Below are positions 20,851-34,933 of a DNA stretch of 64,000 nucleotides, piece by piece. The stretch's first letter is position 1. Each line of letters begins with the position of its first letter. The notes under the pieces are model-generated. The model did not search any database, was not told the origin of the DNA, and was given only the letters and a program-made list of their open reading frames with translations. The stretch spans positions 8,635,693-8,699,692 of the forward strand of contig NC_030855.1 of the NCBI RefSeq assembly GCF_000208745.1. The letters are read 5' to 3'. Position numbers and translations under genes: made by a program. The DNA is from Theobroma cacao. Taxonomy: Eukaryota > Streptophyta > Magnoliopsida > Malvales > Malvaceae.

Positions 20851-23800
20851 TTTTTACTCTCTTTAAGTGGTTTACTAATCTTATAAATGATTTTAAACAA
20901 TTTTTTTTTTCATTTCTGTTTAAAACAGGTCACAATTGGGTGTTTGCATTGAGAAATGTGAAGCGAAAGTCATCCATTGACAAGAAAAGTTCATTTGTAG
21001 TCACTCATGGCTTCGAAAGCCTTGTTACTTGCTCTAAATGGTTACGTAATCATATAACTACTTTTAAATCAATTTTTTTTTCATTTTTGGTTAAAATCAA
21101 TCATAATTGCTTGTTTCCTTTAAGAAACATGAAGCAGATGCCATCCATTGAAGAGAAAGTCCATTTATAGTCACTCATACCATCGAAAGTCTTGTTAGTT
21201 GTTTTAATTGCTTTTATAATCTTTGAACAATTTTAAATTAAAATATTTTTTATTTTTGGTTAAAACAAGTCATAATTGGATGTTTGCACTAGGAAACATG
21301 AAACGGATGCCATCCGTTGACAAGAAATGTCCATATATAGTCACTCATGGCTTCAAAAGCCTTATTACTCGCTCTAAATGGTTTAATAATCTTATAAATG
21401 ATTTTAAGCCAATTTTTTTTCATTTTTGGTGTAAAAAGATCATGATTGGATGTTTGCATTGAGAAACGTGACCATCCATTGAAAAAAAAAATCCATTTAT
21501 AGTCACTCATGCTATCGAAAATCTTGTCACTCGCTTTAAATGAATTTTATAAACTTATAAATGATTTTCAATCAAAATAGGTATTGTTTTTCCTTAAAAT
21601 CTCTTGTAATTGGATGTTTGCATCGAGGAACATGAAGCGAATGGCATCCATTGACATGAAAATTCTATTTATAGTCATTGAAGCCTTCAAAAGCCTTGTT
21701 ACTCACATGAAGTGGTTTCACAATCTTATAAATGATTTTAAATCAAAATATTTTCTATTTTAGGTTAAAACAAATCATAATTGGATGTTCACATTAGAAA
21801 ATGTGAAGCAAAAGTAACCCATTAACATGAAAAGTCCATTTATATTCACACATGACTTCAAAAGCGTTGTTATTCGCTTTAAATAGTTAAATAATCTTAT
21901 AATTGATTTTAAATTAAAATATTTCACATTTTTGCTTAAAATTGATCATAGTTAGATTTTTGCATTGGGAAACGTGAAGCAGATGGCATCCTATAACAAG
22001 ATAAGTCCATTTATAGTTACTCATGCCATCGAAAGTCTAGTTACTTGCTTTTAAGTGATTCTATAATCTTATAAATGATTTTAAGTTGAATTATTTTCAT
22101 TTTTGGTTATAACAGATCAAAATTGGATGTTTGCATTTGGAAACAAGAAGGAAAAGACATTCATTGACAAAAAAGTTCATTTAAATGGTTTTGTAATCTT
22201 ATAAATTATTTTCAATCGAATTGTTTTTCATTTCTAGTTAATACAGGTCATAATCGGACATATGCATTAAGAAACATGAAGAACAAACCATCTATTGAGA
22301 ACAAAAGTCCATTCATAGTCACTTATCCCATCAAAAGCCTTGTTACTTGTTTTCAATGGTTTTCTAATCTTATAAATGATTTGAAATCAAAATCTTTTTC
22401 ATTTTTGATTGTAATTCCTCATAATTGGAGGTTTGAGTCGAGAAGCATGAAGCAGATGCCATCCATTGACAGTAAAAGTCCATTTATAGTCACTCATGTC
22501 TTTCAAAGCTTACTAGCTTTAAATTGTCTTATAATCTTACAAATTATTTTCAATCAAAATCTTTTCATTTTTGTTTAAAATTAATCATAATTAAATGTTT
22601 GCATCAGGAAATCTGAAGCTGATGCCATCCATTGAGAAAAAAATCCATTTATAGTCACTCATGCCATTGAAAGCCTTGTCACTCACATTAAATAGTTTTA
22701 TAATTTTATAATAACATAAAATCTTTTTTATTTTTGGTGAAAAACTCTCATAATTGGATTTTTACATTGACAAACAGATAGCGGATGCCATCCATTCATA
22801 ACAAATGTCAATTTATAGTCATTAATGCCTTCAAAAGCCTTATTACTCTCTTTAAGTGGTTTAATAATCTTATAAATGATTTTAAATTAAAAATTTTTTC
22901 ATTTCTAATTTAAACATATCACAATTGGGTGTTTGCATGAGGAAATGTGAAGCAGAAGCCATCCATTGACAAGAAACGTTCATTTATAGTCATTTATGGC
23001 TTCGAAAGCCTTGTTACTTGCTTTAAATGGTTATATAATCTTATAACTGATTTCAATCAAAAAGTTTTCATTTTTGGTTACAATCGATCATAATTGGATG
23101 TTTTCATTGGAAATGTGAAGTAAATGCCATCCATTAAGAAGAATAGTCCATTTATAGTCACTCATGCCATCGAAAGCCTTGTTAGTCGTTCTAATTAGTT
23201 TTATGATGTTATGAACGATTTTAAATCTAATTTTTTTTTTGTTTTTGGTTAAAATCAATCATAATTGGATGTTTACATTAGGAAATGTGAAGCGGATACC
23301 ATCCATTGACAAAAAAAGTCCATTTATAGTCACTCATGGCTTTGAAAGCCTTGTTACTTACTCTAAGTGGTTTAGTAATCTTGTAAATGATTCTAAACTA
23401 AATCTTTTTTCATTTTTAGTTAAAATAGATCATGATTGGATGTTTGCATTGGTAAACGTGACCATCCTTTAAGAAGAAAGGTCCATTTATAGTTAGTCAT
23501 GCCATCGAAAGCCTTGTCGCTCACTTTAAAAGGGTTTATAATCTTATTAATGATTTTCAATCAAAATATTTTTTGTTTTTGTTTAAAATCTCTTGTAATT
23601 GGATATTTGTATCGAGAAACATGAAGCGGATAGCATCCATTTACATGAAAATTCTATTTATAGTAATTCATGCCTTCAAAAGCCTTGTTACTAGCTTTAA
23701 GTAGTTTCATAATCTTATAAGTGATTTAAATCAAAATGTTTTTTATTTTTGGTGAAAACAGATCATAATTGAATGTTTGCGTTAGGAACCGCAAAGAGGA

Positions 23801-26800
23801 AGCCATCCATTGTTAAGAAAAGTCCGTTTCTAGCTACTCATGCCTTCGAAAGCCTAGTTACTTGCTTTAAATGGTTTTATTATCTTATAAATGATTTTAA
23901 ACCAAAATATTTTTCATTTTCAATTAAAATAGATCATATGGATGTTTGCATCAAGAAACGTGTAGAGATGCCATCCACTGGGAAGAAAAGTCCATTTACA
24001 GTCACTCATACCATCAAAACTCTTATTACTCAGTTTAAATAGTTTTATAACCTTATAAATGACTTTAAATCAAAATTTTTTTATTTATGGTTAAAACATA
24101 TCATAATTGGATGTTTGCATCTATAAACATGAAGTAGAAGCCATCCATTGATAAGAAATGTCCATTTATAGTCAGTCATGTCTTTGAAAGCCTTGTTACT
24201 CACTTTAAATTATTTTATAATCTTATAAATTATTTTAAATCAAAATATTTTTGTTTTTGTTTAAAATTGATCATAACTAAATGTTTGCATCAATGAACAT
24301 GAAGCGCAGGTGTTCCAATGAGAAGAAAAGTTCATTTATAATCATTCATGCCATCAAAGTTGTGTTACTCTCTTTAGGTGGTTTTATAATCTTATAAATG
24401 ATTTTAAATTGAATTTTTTTTTATTTCTGGTCAAAACATATCATAATTGGATATTTGCATCGGGAAACCTAAAGCGGAAGCTGTTCATTGACAAGAAAAG
24501 CCCATTTATAGTCACTCATGCCTTCGAAAACCTTGTTACTCATTTTAAATTGTTTTATAATCTTATAAATTATTTGAAATCAAAATATTTTTGTTTTGTT
24601 TAAAATCGATCATAATTAAATGTTTGAATCAAGAAACATGAAACAAAGGCCTTCTAATGAGAAGAAAAGTCAATTTATTATCACTCATGCCATCGAAAGC
24701 CATGTTACTCGCTTTAAGTGGTTTTATAATCTTTTAAATGATGCTACGTTAAATTTTTTCATTTTTGATTAAAACATATCATAATTGGATGTTTGCATCA
24801 CGAAACGTGAAGCAGAAGCGATCCATTGACAATAAAAGTTGATTTATGGTCATTGTTGCCTTCGAAAGCCTTATTACTCTTTTTAACTGGTTTAAGAACC
24901 TTATAAATGATTTTAAATAAAATTTTTTTCATCTTTGGTTAAAACATATCACAATTGGGTGTTTGCATCAGGAAACATGAAGCGAAAGCTATCCACTAAT
25001 AAAAAAAGTCCATTTATAGTCACTCATGGCTTCGAATGCCTTGTTACTTGCTTTAAATGGTTATATAATCTTATAACTTATTTTAAATCAAAACTTTTAT
25101 CATTTTTAGTTAAAATAGATCATAATTGGATGTTTCCATTGAGAAACATGAAGTAGATGGCATCCATTGAAGAGAAAAGTCCATTTACAATCACCTATGC
25201 CATCGAAAGCCTTGTTAGTCATTTTAATTACTTTTATAATTTTATAAATGATTTTAAATGAAAATAATTTTTGTTTTTGGTTAAAATTAATCATAATTGG
25301 ATGTTTGCAATGGGGAACGTGACGTAGATGCCATCCATTGATAAGAAAAGTCCATTTATAGTCACTCATGGCTTCAAAAGCCTTGTTACTCACTCTATGT
25401 GGTTTAATAAAGTTATAAATGATTTTAAATCAAAAGGTTTGCTCATTTTTGGCTAAAAAAGATCATGGTTTGACATTTGCATCAGGAAATGTGACCATCC
25501 ATTGAGAAGAAAAGTCCATTTATAGGCACTCAAGCCATTGGAAGCCTTGTCACTCGCTTTAAATCGATTTATAATCTTATAAATGATTTTCAATCAAAAT
25601 ATTTTTCATTGTTGCTTAAAATCTCTCATAATTGGATGTTTGCATCGAGAAACATGAAACAAATGGCGTCCATTGACATGAAAATTCCATTTATAGTTCC
25701 TCAAGCTTTCAAAAGCCTTGTTACTTACTTTAAGTGGTTTCATAATCTTATAAATAATTTGAAATAGAAATTTTATTCCATTTTTGGTTAAAATGGATCA
25801 TAATTGTATGTTTGTATTAGGAAACATGAAGCAGAAGCCATCCATAGAAAAGAAAAGTCCATTTATAGTCACTCATGCCTTCAAAAGTCATGTTACTCGC
25901 TTTAAATTATTTTAAATCAAAATATTTTCATTTTTGTTTAAAATCTATCATAATTGAATATTTGTATTGGGAAACGTAAAGTGAATGCCATCCATTGAAA
26001 AGAAAAATCCATTTACAGTCACTCATGCCATCGAAAACCTTGCAACTCGCTTTAAGCGATTTTATAACCTTATAAATGATTTTAAATTGATTTTTTTTTC
26101 ATTTCTAGTTAAAACAAAACATAATTAGATGTTTACATCAACAAACGTGAAGTAGAAGCCATCCATTGATAGGAAAATTTTATTTACAGTCACTCATTCC
26201 TTTGAAAGCCTTGTTACTCGCTTTAAATTGTTTTATAATCTTATAAATTATTTTAAATCAAATATTTTTGTTTTTATTAAATCGATCATAATTAAATGTT
26301 TGCATTGGGAAACATGAAGCGAAGACCTTCCATTGAGAAGAAAAGTCCATTTATAGTCACTCATGCCATCAAAAGCCGTATTACTCGCTTTAAGTGGTTT
26401 TATAACCTTATAAATGAATTTAAATTGAATTTTTTTAATTTCTAATTAAAACATATCATAATTGGATGTTTGCATTGGGTAACATAAAGTAAAAGCCATC
26501 CTTTGACAACAAAAGTCCATTTATAGTCACTTATGCCTCAAAAGCATTGTTACTCACTTTAAATTGTTTTGTAATCTTATAAATTATTATAAATCAAAAT
26601 TTTTTCATTTTGTTTAAAATTGATCATAGTTAAATGTTTGCATTTTGGGAAAACTGAAACAGAGGCCTTCCATTGAGAAGAAAAGTTCATTTATAGTCAC
26701 TCAAGCCATCAAAGTCATGTTACTCGCTTTAAGTGATTTTGTAACCTTACAAATGATTTTAAATTAAATGTTTTTCATTTCTAATTAAAGCATATCATAA

Positions 26801-27704
26801 TTGGATGTTTGCATCAAGAAATGTGAAGCGAAAGCCATCTATTGGCAAGAAAAATTCATTTCTAGTCACTCATACCTTCAAAAGCCTTATTACTCACTTT
26901 AAATTGTTTTATAATCTTAAAAATTATTTTAAATCAAAATATTTTTGTTTTTGTTTAAAATCGATCATAATTAAATGTTTCCATCAGGAAAAGTGAAGCG
27001 GATGCCTTTCATTGAGATGAAAAGTCCATTTATAGTCACTCCTACCATCGAAAACCTTGTTACTCGCTTTAACTGGTTTTATAATCTTGTAAATAATTTT
27101 AAATTGAATTTCTTGCATTTCTGATAAAAACTCACATAATTGAATGTTTACATCCGAGAAACATGAAGCAGATGCCTACCATTGACAAGAAATGTCCATT
27201 TATAGTCACTCATGGCTTCAAAAGCCTTATTACTCACTTTAAGTGGATTAATAATTCTATAAATGATTTTAAACCAAAATTTTTTTCATTTCTTGTTAAA
27301 ACATATCATGATTGGATATTTGAAACTAGAAACATGAAGCAAAAGCCATCCATTAACAAGAAAAGTCCATATATATTCACTCATACCTTCAAATGTCTTG
27401 TTACTCACTTTAAATGATTAAATAATCTTATAATTGATTTAAAATCAAAATTTTTCACTTTTGGTTAAAATCAATCATAATTGGATGTTTTCATTGGGAA
27501 ACATGAAGCAGATGACTTCCATTGAGAAGAAAAGTCCATGTACAGTCACTCTTGCTACAGAAAACCTTGTTACTCGCTTTAACTTGTTTTATAATCTTAC
27601 AAATTATTTTAAATTGAATATCTTGCATTTTTTATTAAAATAGATCATAATTGGATGTTTGTATCAGGAAACGTGAAGAAGAAGCCATCCATTGACAAGA
27701 AAAG
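20851..27704. repeat. 170-bp satellite, main block (about 40 monomers)
   Basis: Monomers are 160-171 bp. Anchor words such as 'atgtttgcat' fall at 24111, 24281, 24451, 24620 and 24789. The consensus runs through 'ccattgacaagaaaagtcc', 'atttatagtcactcatgcc', 'gaaagccttgttactc' and 'ataatcttataaatgatttt'. The left part holds three copies of a 12-monomer unit. The stretches 24200-24900 and 26250-27050 alternate two monomer kinds. The right end begins a 5-monomer unit. No gene is present. Confidence 0.95.
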
Positions 27705-28090
27705 TGTGAAACCTCGACCTTCATAGACATGTAACGGAGGTAGACATGATGACGTGAGTTAGGGGTAGATTTGTCATTTCTTTGGTGGGCCCCTAGAAGT
27801 TAGTTTTTCTAATATTGTTAAGGTCTAAGTAGACCTAAGGAATGAATGAATGATGCATATAATAATGAAATAAATGAAGCAAATAGAAATAATGATAATT
27901 TTCACGATAAGGGTAAAATGGTCATTTTAGGTCTCGGATCAAAATTTTTAAGTTTTCATGAACTCGAGTACCTCTAATCTCTTATGGACCTTTTCTCAGC
28001 TCAAAAGAGTAAAAAGTCTGAGCCAAAAAGGAAGAAAAAGGCAAAGTCAACTATGCAAATGGCATTTTTGTAAATAAATGGAACTTAGTC

Positions 28091-28110
28091 AACTATAGGA
28101 TAAATATCTC
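28091..28110 (+). promoter_or_regulatory. TATA-like element of D
   Basis: 'aactataggataaatatctc' aligns with TATAAATATC of C but is decayed. It lies 390 bp into the LTR. Confidence 0.4.
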
Positions 28111-28959
28111 ATTTTTTTTCCAGCACTGTCTCCTCACTTCTAGCAACTTCTTCTTCTTCTTCCCATTTCTCTTCTTCATTTAACGTTTTTATCTTCCATG
28201 GAAGCCATCCCTTGAAACCTCCACAACTTTCTCAAAGTAACTTCAATTCTCATGCTTGGGTACATTTGTTTCATAGGATTCCTTGTGCTCTTTCACTTTT
28301 ACACCTCAAGAACCCTCAAAAGTCTTTCCTCAATACTTTCTCTTACTAGCTAGACATTTTAGAGAGAGAAAGAGACTTTCCATAATAGCTTGACAAACTC
28401 TTGGAAAGGAATTCAACTACAAAACCACCAAGGTGAGTAGTGAGTTAGGTTTGATTTTAAGTTGTTGATGATGGCCAATAATTAGAGTTGTGGGTTGTTT
28501 ATTTATTCTTAGTATGGCTACAGTAGTGTAAACTAATGACTAGTCAAATGGTAATTGAAAGCTAGTTAAGAATAACTAGCTAAACTTGATTCAGGAAAAT
28601 AGCTTTTGGAATAATATTTATGTCAATTGAGTTGGTGTGACGTTATTGTGTGTGATAGGTTCCAACAAGACCCCACATCTCCACTTGGAGCATTAGTGGA
28701 AGTCAGAATCGATTAAAGAATCTACATCAACAAAGACAAGTGAGTGAACTTGCATTAAAATGTTTTGGGATAAATGCATATATATTTGATTGAATCACTT
28801 GAAATATTTTTATTGAACGTTTCTCTAAATATGCATGGGAACAAGTGCTCGATGAAACCTTTTTATGTGGTGAAATAAGAATGTGATGAACTCATATGGT
28901 TCTACATTATGTTGATGTGTATGTTAAGCATTGAATGGCACTATTGGGTGATAATTGTA

Positions 28960-29205
28960 ACTGTGCTTGTGTGGTGTGGGAGTGCATGTGACGGTGATAG
29001 TGGTGTGCTATGTGAGTGCACACACTGATGATATATGCCATATGTGTGGTAGTGGTGTGCTGTGTGAGTGCACACATTGATGATATATGCCATGTGCAAT
29101 GTGGGAGTGCACATGATGATATTGCCTTGTACAGTGTGGGAGTGCATAGGATGATTCTAGCTATGTGCGGTGTGGAAGTGCAGATGAGCTGGTGAGATGG
29201 GAGTT
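28960..29205 (+). repeat. Minisatellite of D
   Basis: Units such as 'gtggtgtgctgtgtgagtgcacac' and 'atgtgcaatgtgggagtgcac' repeat at roughly 37-70 bp steps. Confidence 0.7.
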
Positions 29206-29299
29206 GTACACATGTATACACATACATAGAGAGGTTAGGGAAAGTATTATGTGTTTGCATTGAATATTGAATGTTAATATTTGACAAATGCTTTCTAAT

Positions 29300-29585
29300 T
29301 GATTTTCGTTGCAGCAAAAAATGGGTTTCGTTGTAACCAAAAATTCTTTTAATTTCATTGCCCTGTTTCTCGCTGCAGTAAGAAACTCTTGGGTGCTGGA
29401 GGCTTGACTAGCCTAAAATTTTGCTGCAGCGAAAATGCATTCTTGCTGTAGCAAGAAACTCTCGGGTGGTTGGATTAAATGCCTACTCAAATTTTTGCTC
29501 CAGCGAGAAACTCTATAGTTGTTGGTTCAAAATTTTACCCTGAAGTTCACTACAGCTAGAATGCCTTTCCGCTGTAGTGAGATTC
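29300..29585. repeat. Palindrome array of D
   Basis: Decayed TCTCGCTGCAG-type motifs lie near 29310, 29372, 29425, 29447, 29500, 29553 and 29570, many of them with TG or CA in place of CG. Confidence 0.7.
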
Positions 29586-30354
29586 GCTCTGCTATGCTTG
29601 CCTTGCTTGAACTCTACTGTACCTTTTACTCTTTAACTTCTTTATTGATCATGGATCTTTGTCACAACCCAATTTTCGGGCCATGATAGATGCATGGGCC
29701 CAATGGGCATAGCCCATTAAGCCCAAGCAAGCTTTTTTATGCAATTCAATCATCATTCCCAGCCATCATTTCTAAAATCACATATTGTAATTCTCAACTA
29801 TAAATATTTCAGTAACATTTTAAAGCAACCCAATATTCACATTTGTATTATGTTAAAATAATATCACCCGTTTTCAAACCTATAATGGCATCATTAATCA
29901 AACATACATATTTGATTTTTAACATGAATCTTAGTGATCTACATTACTTATACGTATACACAAGCATAAGACTCTAGACTGTCAGCGAAGTGACCGTGGG
30001 TGAAAGTACTGCTACTAAGATGCCATAGTACCTACCAAGAAGGTGAGCATACATGGACAACTCAATCTAGGTCCCAACTGCTTTCGAATCTAAAAACATG
30101 AAGTTTAAAAGAGTGAGTATAAACTCAGTGAGTGAACAAAAGAAGGGAACAAGCAATCGATAAGGAGAACTTGGAAATCATTATGCACTTGTTTCAAAAA
30201 CAATGCAATTGATTTAATTTCTTACTAAAAACCCCTCATTTCAAACTTTGATTAATAACCTCATAGTGTTGCAAAAAGCCATGATTAATCCATGAAGTTA
30301 AATCGGTGAAAAATATGTCAAAATCAAGCAAGGTAGCAAGCATGACAGCAAGTT

Positions 30355-30625
30355 TCTCGCTATAGCGAGAAACATTCTTTGTTTGCATAGTTTTTGGTAT
30401 TTCAAGTATATCTACCACTACAAAAGTCCAATTGACATTATTTTTGGACCATTAGAAAGCTAAGAGACTGGGATACAAATTTTATGTTTACCACTTTGCC
30501 CATTTATGAATGGAGGATGGTCAAAATCCTTGTCAAAGTGGAAGTATTGCACCAAGAATTTGGAACTACCCGAGAGTTTCTAGCTACAGCGAGAATTCTT
30601 TTTTGCTGCAACGAGAAACAAGGCT
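30355..30625. repeat. Palindrome motifs of D1
   Basis: 'ttctcgctatagcgagaa' lies near 30355. A pair lies at about 30580-30620, with CTACAG and CTGCAA cores about 21 bp apart. Confidence 0.7.
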
Positions 30626-30729
30626 GGTTTGTGCCCGCACCACCCAAATTCAATCACATATTATAATCATAAACTTTCTATCACTTATACATATATAAAC
30701 ATATATAAACACGTACACCACCCCATTTC

Positions 30730-30840
30730 ATTCATCGTCATGTGCACTCCCTACTCGCACATAGTCGGGTCATCGTTAGCTCATGTGCACTCCCACATCA
30801 CACATAGCTTGGTCATCATTATCACACAAAGGAGCATCCA
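30730..30840. repeat. Minisatellite of D1
   Basis: 'catgtgcactccctactcgc' and 'catgtgcactcccacatcac', each followed by 'acatag', form about two to three units. Confidence 0.62.
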
Positions 30841-31563
30841 AAGCATAATACACATATCAATATAATGTGATAATGCATGAACTATTCATATTGCACATTT
30901 CACAAGATAGAAACATTTCATCAAGAGCTTGTTCCCCAAGTATATTTTTTGAAGCAAAAAAAAATGAAACTTTCAAATGATTTATTTAAGCATGTGGACA
31001 CTCCCCAAAACATTTTTTTTTGAGATGCAAGTTCACTCACCGGTATTTGTTGAATTTTACTTGACTCCAACTTCCACTATAGCTCCAAATGAAGATGTGA
31101 GGTCTTGTTGGAACCTATCACACACCAACATCACAACCAACCCAATTTGCATAAATACAATTCTAAGAGTTATTTCTTAAATCAAGTTCTACTAGTCATC
31201 CCTAACTAGCTTCCAACTACTATTAAATGGCTATCTATTCTCTCTACTCTAGTAACTTTAGAAATAAATAAACAAACCTCAATAATAAAATAACTCACAA
31301 CTCCAATTACTAGCCATTATCAACAACCTAAAATCAATCCTCATTCATTACTCACCTTGGTGGATTTGTAGTTGAATTCCTTCTCAATAATACTCAAGAT
31401 ATCATGAAAAGTCTCTCTCTCTCTCTCTCTAAAATGTCCAACTAGTGAGAGAAAGTGTTGAGAAAAGACTTTTGAGGGTTTTAAGGTGAGAGAGTGAAAG
31501 AGCACAAAAGGTTTTATAAAAAAGTGCTCAAAACATGAAAATTGAAGTTAGAGAGAGAGAGTT

Positions 31564-34538
31564 TGTCAAGCCCGACTCTACAATATGTTTATTATGCCAT
31601 TCTTACATAAGAATGCATGTTTGCTTACTTAGGTCCTTCGAAAATCGTTAAAGGACGGTAATGTACCAAATGGTACAATTAAGTTGAATTAAGCCTCGAA
31701 CTAGTCCAAATAGAGATTTTAAGATGAAATTAAGAATTTTAAAACCCCAAAATGACTTAAAATGGTGATTTGGAGTTTGAGGACCGATTTGGAGTCAAAT
31801 TAGAATTTTCATGATCTAGGGGCAAAATGGTCATTTTACCACTCGAGGTTAAAATTGGAATGTTGGAAGAAGTTTTGATTAAGATTGACTATTTAGAACA
31901 TAATTTGAGTTTGAGAAGTGAAAAATTTTAATTTTGGCATTTTCCAAGCATAAAGAGCAAAATAGTCATTTTGCCACCCCAGAGGCAAAATTGTAATTTT
32001 ACACACCCAACACTTGTCCAGCACATGGATTTTACCCAATATTATCATGAATAATTGAACGATTTTATGTGGTGGAGGAAGAAAACTTAATAGTTAAGAA
32101 TTTAAAAATGGACCAATGGTAAAGTGACAAGTGTCAAGCTTTTAATTCTTTATTATTTTCCTTATAAATTAGCACAAAATCAGCCCATTTCTCATTCATA
32201 TGGCTGGCCAAAGAAGAACAAAGGAAGAAAAGAAAGAACAAGAACCCTTGGTGGAAAATTCAAGAGAAAATTGGTGGATTTCAAGTAATCAAGCAATCAA
32301 AGGTAAAATTTCTTGAGTTTAGCTTGTGATCTACCTTTCCCATGCATTCTTTTTCATTTTCCATGGTTGAGAATCAAGTTTGCATAAGGATACCCTTGCT
32401 GGTCGGACATGGGGGGAGGAGTTTTGATGCTTGATTTGGTTAGATTTCAATGTATTTTAGTGTTTTTAGTTAGTTAGTGATGTGTAGCATGAAAAGCCAA
32501 CAAGAAAAATTCATTTTCTCCCATCACCAATCATTGGCCGAATTTTCCTTGTAGAGTGTTGATGGTGGATTTAATTTTATTTCAAGTGAATTGGTTAGGA
32601 AATGATGAATTATGGTGAGAAAATCTAGGAAAAATCATAGTGTTGATGCACTCACCATGGCCGAAATTCTTAAGAAGAAATGTGAGGATAGTTTTGCTAA
32701 ATTTTATGTTATTTGACTTGTGTTTGGTGATTTAAAGAATTGGGAGAAAAATGGAATTAATTGGAGTTGAATTGGACATATTGGCCAATTAATCGGGTGA
32801 TAGATCGAATTAGGCCAATACCGATTTATTTTGGTACACAATTGAATTTGTGTAGAACATCGTGTTTAGACGATAATTTGAACGATTTGCATTCCATTTC
32901 ATGCATTAGTAAAGAGCTTGAAATAGATTTATAATGGTATGACACAATATATTAAATTGTGTGTCGTGTATTGTATATAGGTGGTGAGCCCTCTAACAAG
33001 GGTAAAGACGTTGTGTCAGAGGACTGAGAATAGGAATATTTCAAACTCCTGATACAGTGAGTAACCTTATCATCATCTTGATTATCTGAAGTGAATTTTA
33101 ATTCATTTTTGTGATTTTATGAAAAATGAGTTTAAATGGTTAATTTTTAGGTTTTATAAGCAAAACTGTGATTAAATGAAATGATTTTATAAAATTGTCT
33201 TGAAATTGAATGATGGTTTTGAAAATGGAGTAATTGGAGACTAATTGCTGTGTTATAAATCATGGTTTGAATTGAATGGCTTATGATAATATTGGCATGA
33301 ATGGTTGAATTAGTAAATGTGCTGAAAATGTATGAACTATTAATTTGCCTTGAGAGGCTGTAAAATAAAATAATTGCCATGTAATGCTATTGAATTTTAT
33401 TGAATTGGTGGGTTATATATTGGTCACTGCAGTGGACAGGTTTCGTGGACCAGCCTATTAAAGGGGCACGGTAACCCTATTATATTCTTACCTCAGTATG
33501 AGGGGCGCGGATGGATAACTCTTGAGGTTAACACTTTGGAGTTCACTTCACGCTAAACCACCATGTGAGGGTGAACTCATCCAACGCCAAGGAACGGCTA
33601 TGTTTTCTAAATAAAAACATGATTTATGTGTACATAACTTTTTAACAGCCTTGGTGGACTCGGTTGGGATAACGCTAGGCCAAGGTATCCCTAATATCTA
33701 AGTATGAGAATGATTTTGGCACAAGCCAAACTTTTTAGGAAATCATAAGCCTCGTTGTTTATTTTGGTGAAATGAATCTATTTTATCTTATTAAAATGAG
33801 TTCAAAATGTTGAGAATCATTTTTATACTCAACTATTTTATCTGTCTCTATTTACTCAGCTTTAGATATTTTAGATGGTATTTGTTTACTCATTGGGATT
33901 TTATAATCTCACCACCCCTTTTAGGCTCAGAATAGGCTGTAGATAGCTGATTTCATCGATAGCTACTATTGGATTTGCATCCTCAAAAACTGTAGGTTTA
34001 ACGTTTTTGATACTTTTGGTCGTTTGTGGGCTCACGTGTCATTGTAAATTAAATCTTATGCTTTGGTTATCTGTATTACAGTATGTATGAATTTATTTAG
34101 CTTTTACGCTACAAAAATTATTTACCGGTAACTTTATAAATATTGTTTTATAAGAAAATAGAATACTTAATTGAATATTTTTATTATATTCAAATAGGTA
34201 TAGTTTCACTTTAAATGAATGTTTTAGACATTTAAACTTATTTTTGATTATGAATTATGTGTTTTGTACTCTCCTACTATATTTTTAGCTAGTTTCGAGA
34301 TTTTTAAGGAAAAATGACCAAAATGCCCCTGTGAGAAAAAATTATTTTTCTGTTGTTTTGATTTGGAAATAGTTTATAATCTATCAAAACATGATACTTA
34401 ACAACTATTGCTCATAGGGGAGGTGCGAAAACTGATATTAAAGCCTTGAGAGATTCCGGTTGGCATTCTGGGCAATGAATGTCTATCAAGACGTCACGGC
34501 GATTGTCACGGGCTTAAGGGGAGTATCGGGTCGTGACA
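31564..34538 (+). mobile_element. D1a: solo LTR (family I, 2975 bp), innermost layer
   Basis: The exact TSD is GAGTT (31559-31563 and 34539-34543). It starts TGTCAAGCCCGACTC and ends GGGTCGTGACA. It is a solo LTR without prefix, and it shows what an unmodified family I LTR start looks like. It contains a TATA box near 32161, a donor-like 'caaaggtaaa' near 32300 and a 3' part shared with A, C1 and H. It contains no palindrome array. Confidence 0.93.
32161..32170 (+). promoter_or_regulatory. TATA box of D1a
   Basis: CTTATAAATT lies about 600 bp into the LTR and is conserved at 47387 and 54462 in H. Confidence 0.58.
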
Positions 34539-34648
34539 GAGTTATGGAAACTTTAAAAGAGGCTTCCATGGAAGATGAAGAAATGTGAGATGGGAGGAAG
34601 AAGAACAAGAAGCTGCTAGAAAAATGAGGAAGTTGCTGGGGAAATGAG

Positions 34649-34658
34649 ATATTTATAG
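34649..34658 (-). promoter_or_regulatory. TATA box of D1
   Basis: TATAAATATC on the minus strand, in the right-hand part of D1, at the same place as in C. Confidence 0.58.
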
Positions 34659-34712
34659 CCTAAGCTTATCCAAACTTCACTTAAATTATGAAAATGCCTT
34701 TAACAAGTTGGC

Positions 34713-34933
34713 TTTGTCTTCCTCCAATCCTTTATGCAATCCTTTTACTCTTTTGACACTGAGATAAAGTCCATAATAGTCTAGAAATACTTGGGTTCAT
34801 GAAAACTTAAAAATTTCGATCCNTTTGTCTTCCTCCAATCCTTTATGCAATCCTTTTACTCTTTTGACACTGAGATAAAGTCCATAATAGTCTATAAATA
34901 CTCAGGTTCACGAAAACTTAAAAATTTTGACTC
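34713..34933. repeat. 110-bp tandem duplication around a single N
   Basis: 34713-34822 and 34824-34933 are nearly identical and are joined by one N at 34823. C has only one copy at the matching place. This looks like two contig ends that overlap but were not merged. Confidence 0.8.

Noticed and set aside
20838..28000. Several 60-110 codon open frames in the satellite, both strands
   Set aside because: They are the same repeat peptide in shifting frames, without conserved start or end, and follow from few stops in the monomer. They are kept only as a low-interest finding.
28907..29358. 136- and 65-codon minus-strand frames with Cys/His/Thr-rich repeats in D
   Set aside because: They come from the GTGCAC minisatellite and are not a zinc-binding protein. 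The spacing of Cys and His follows the DNA repeat.
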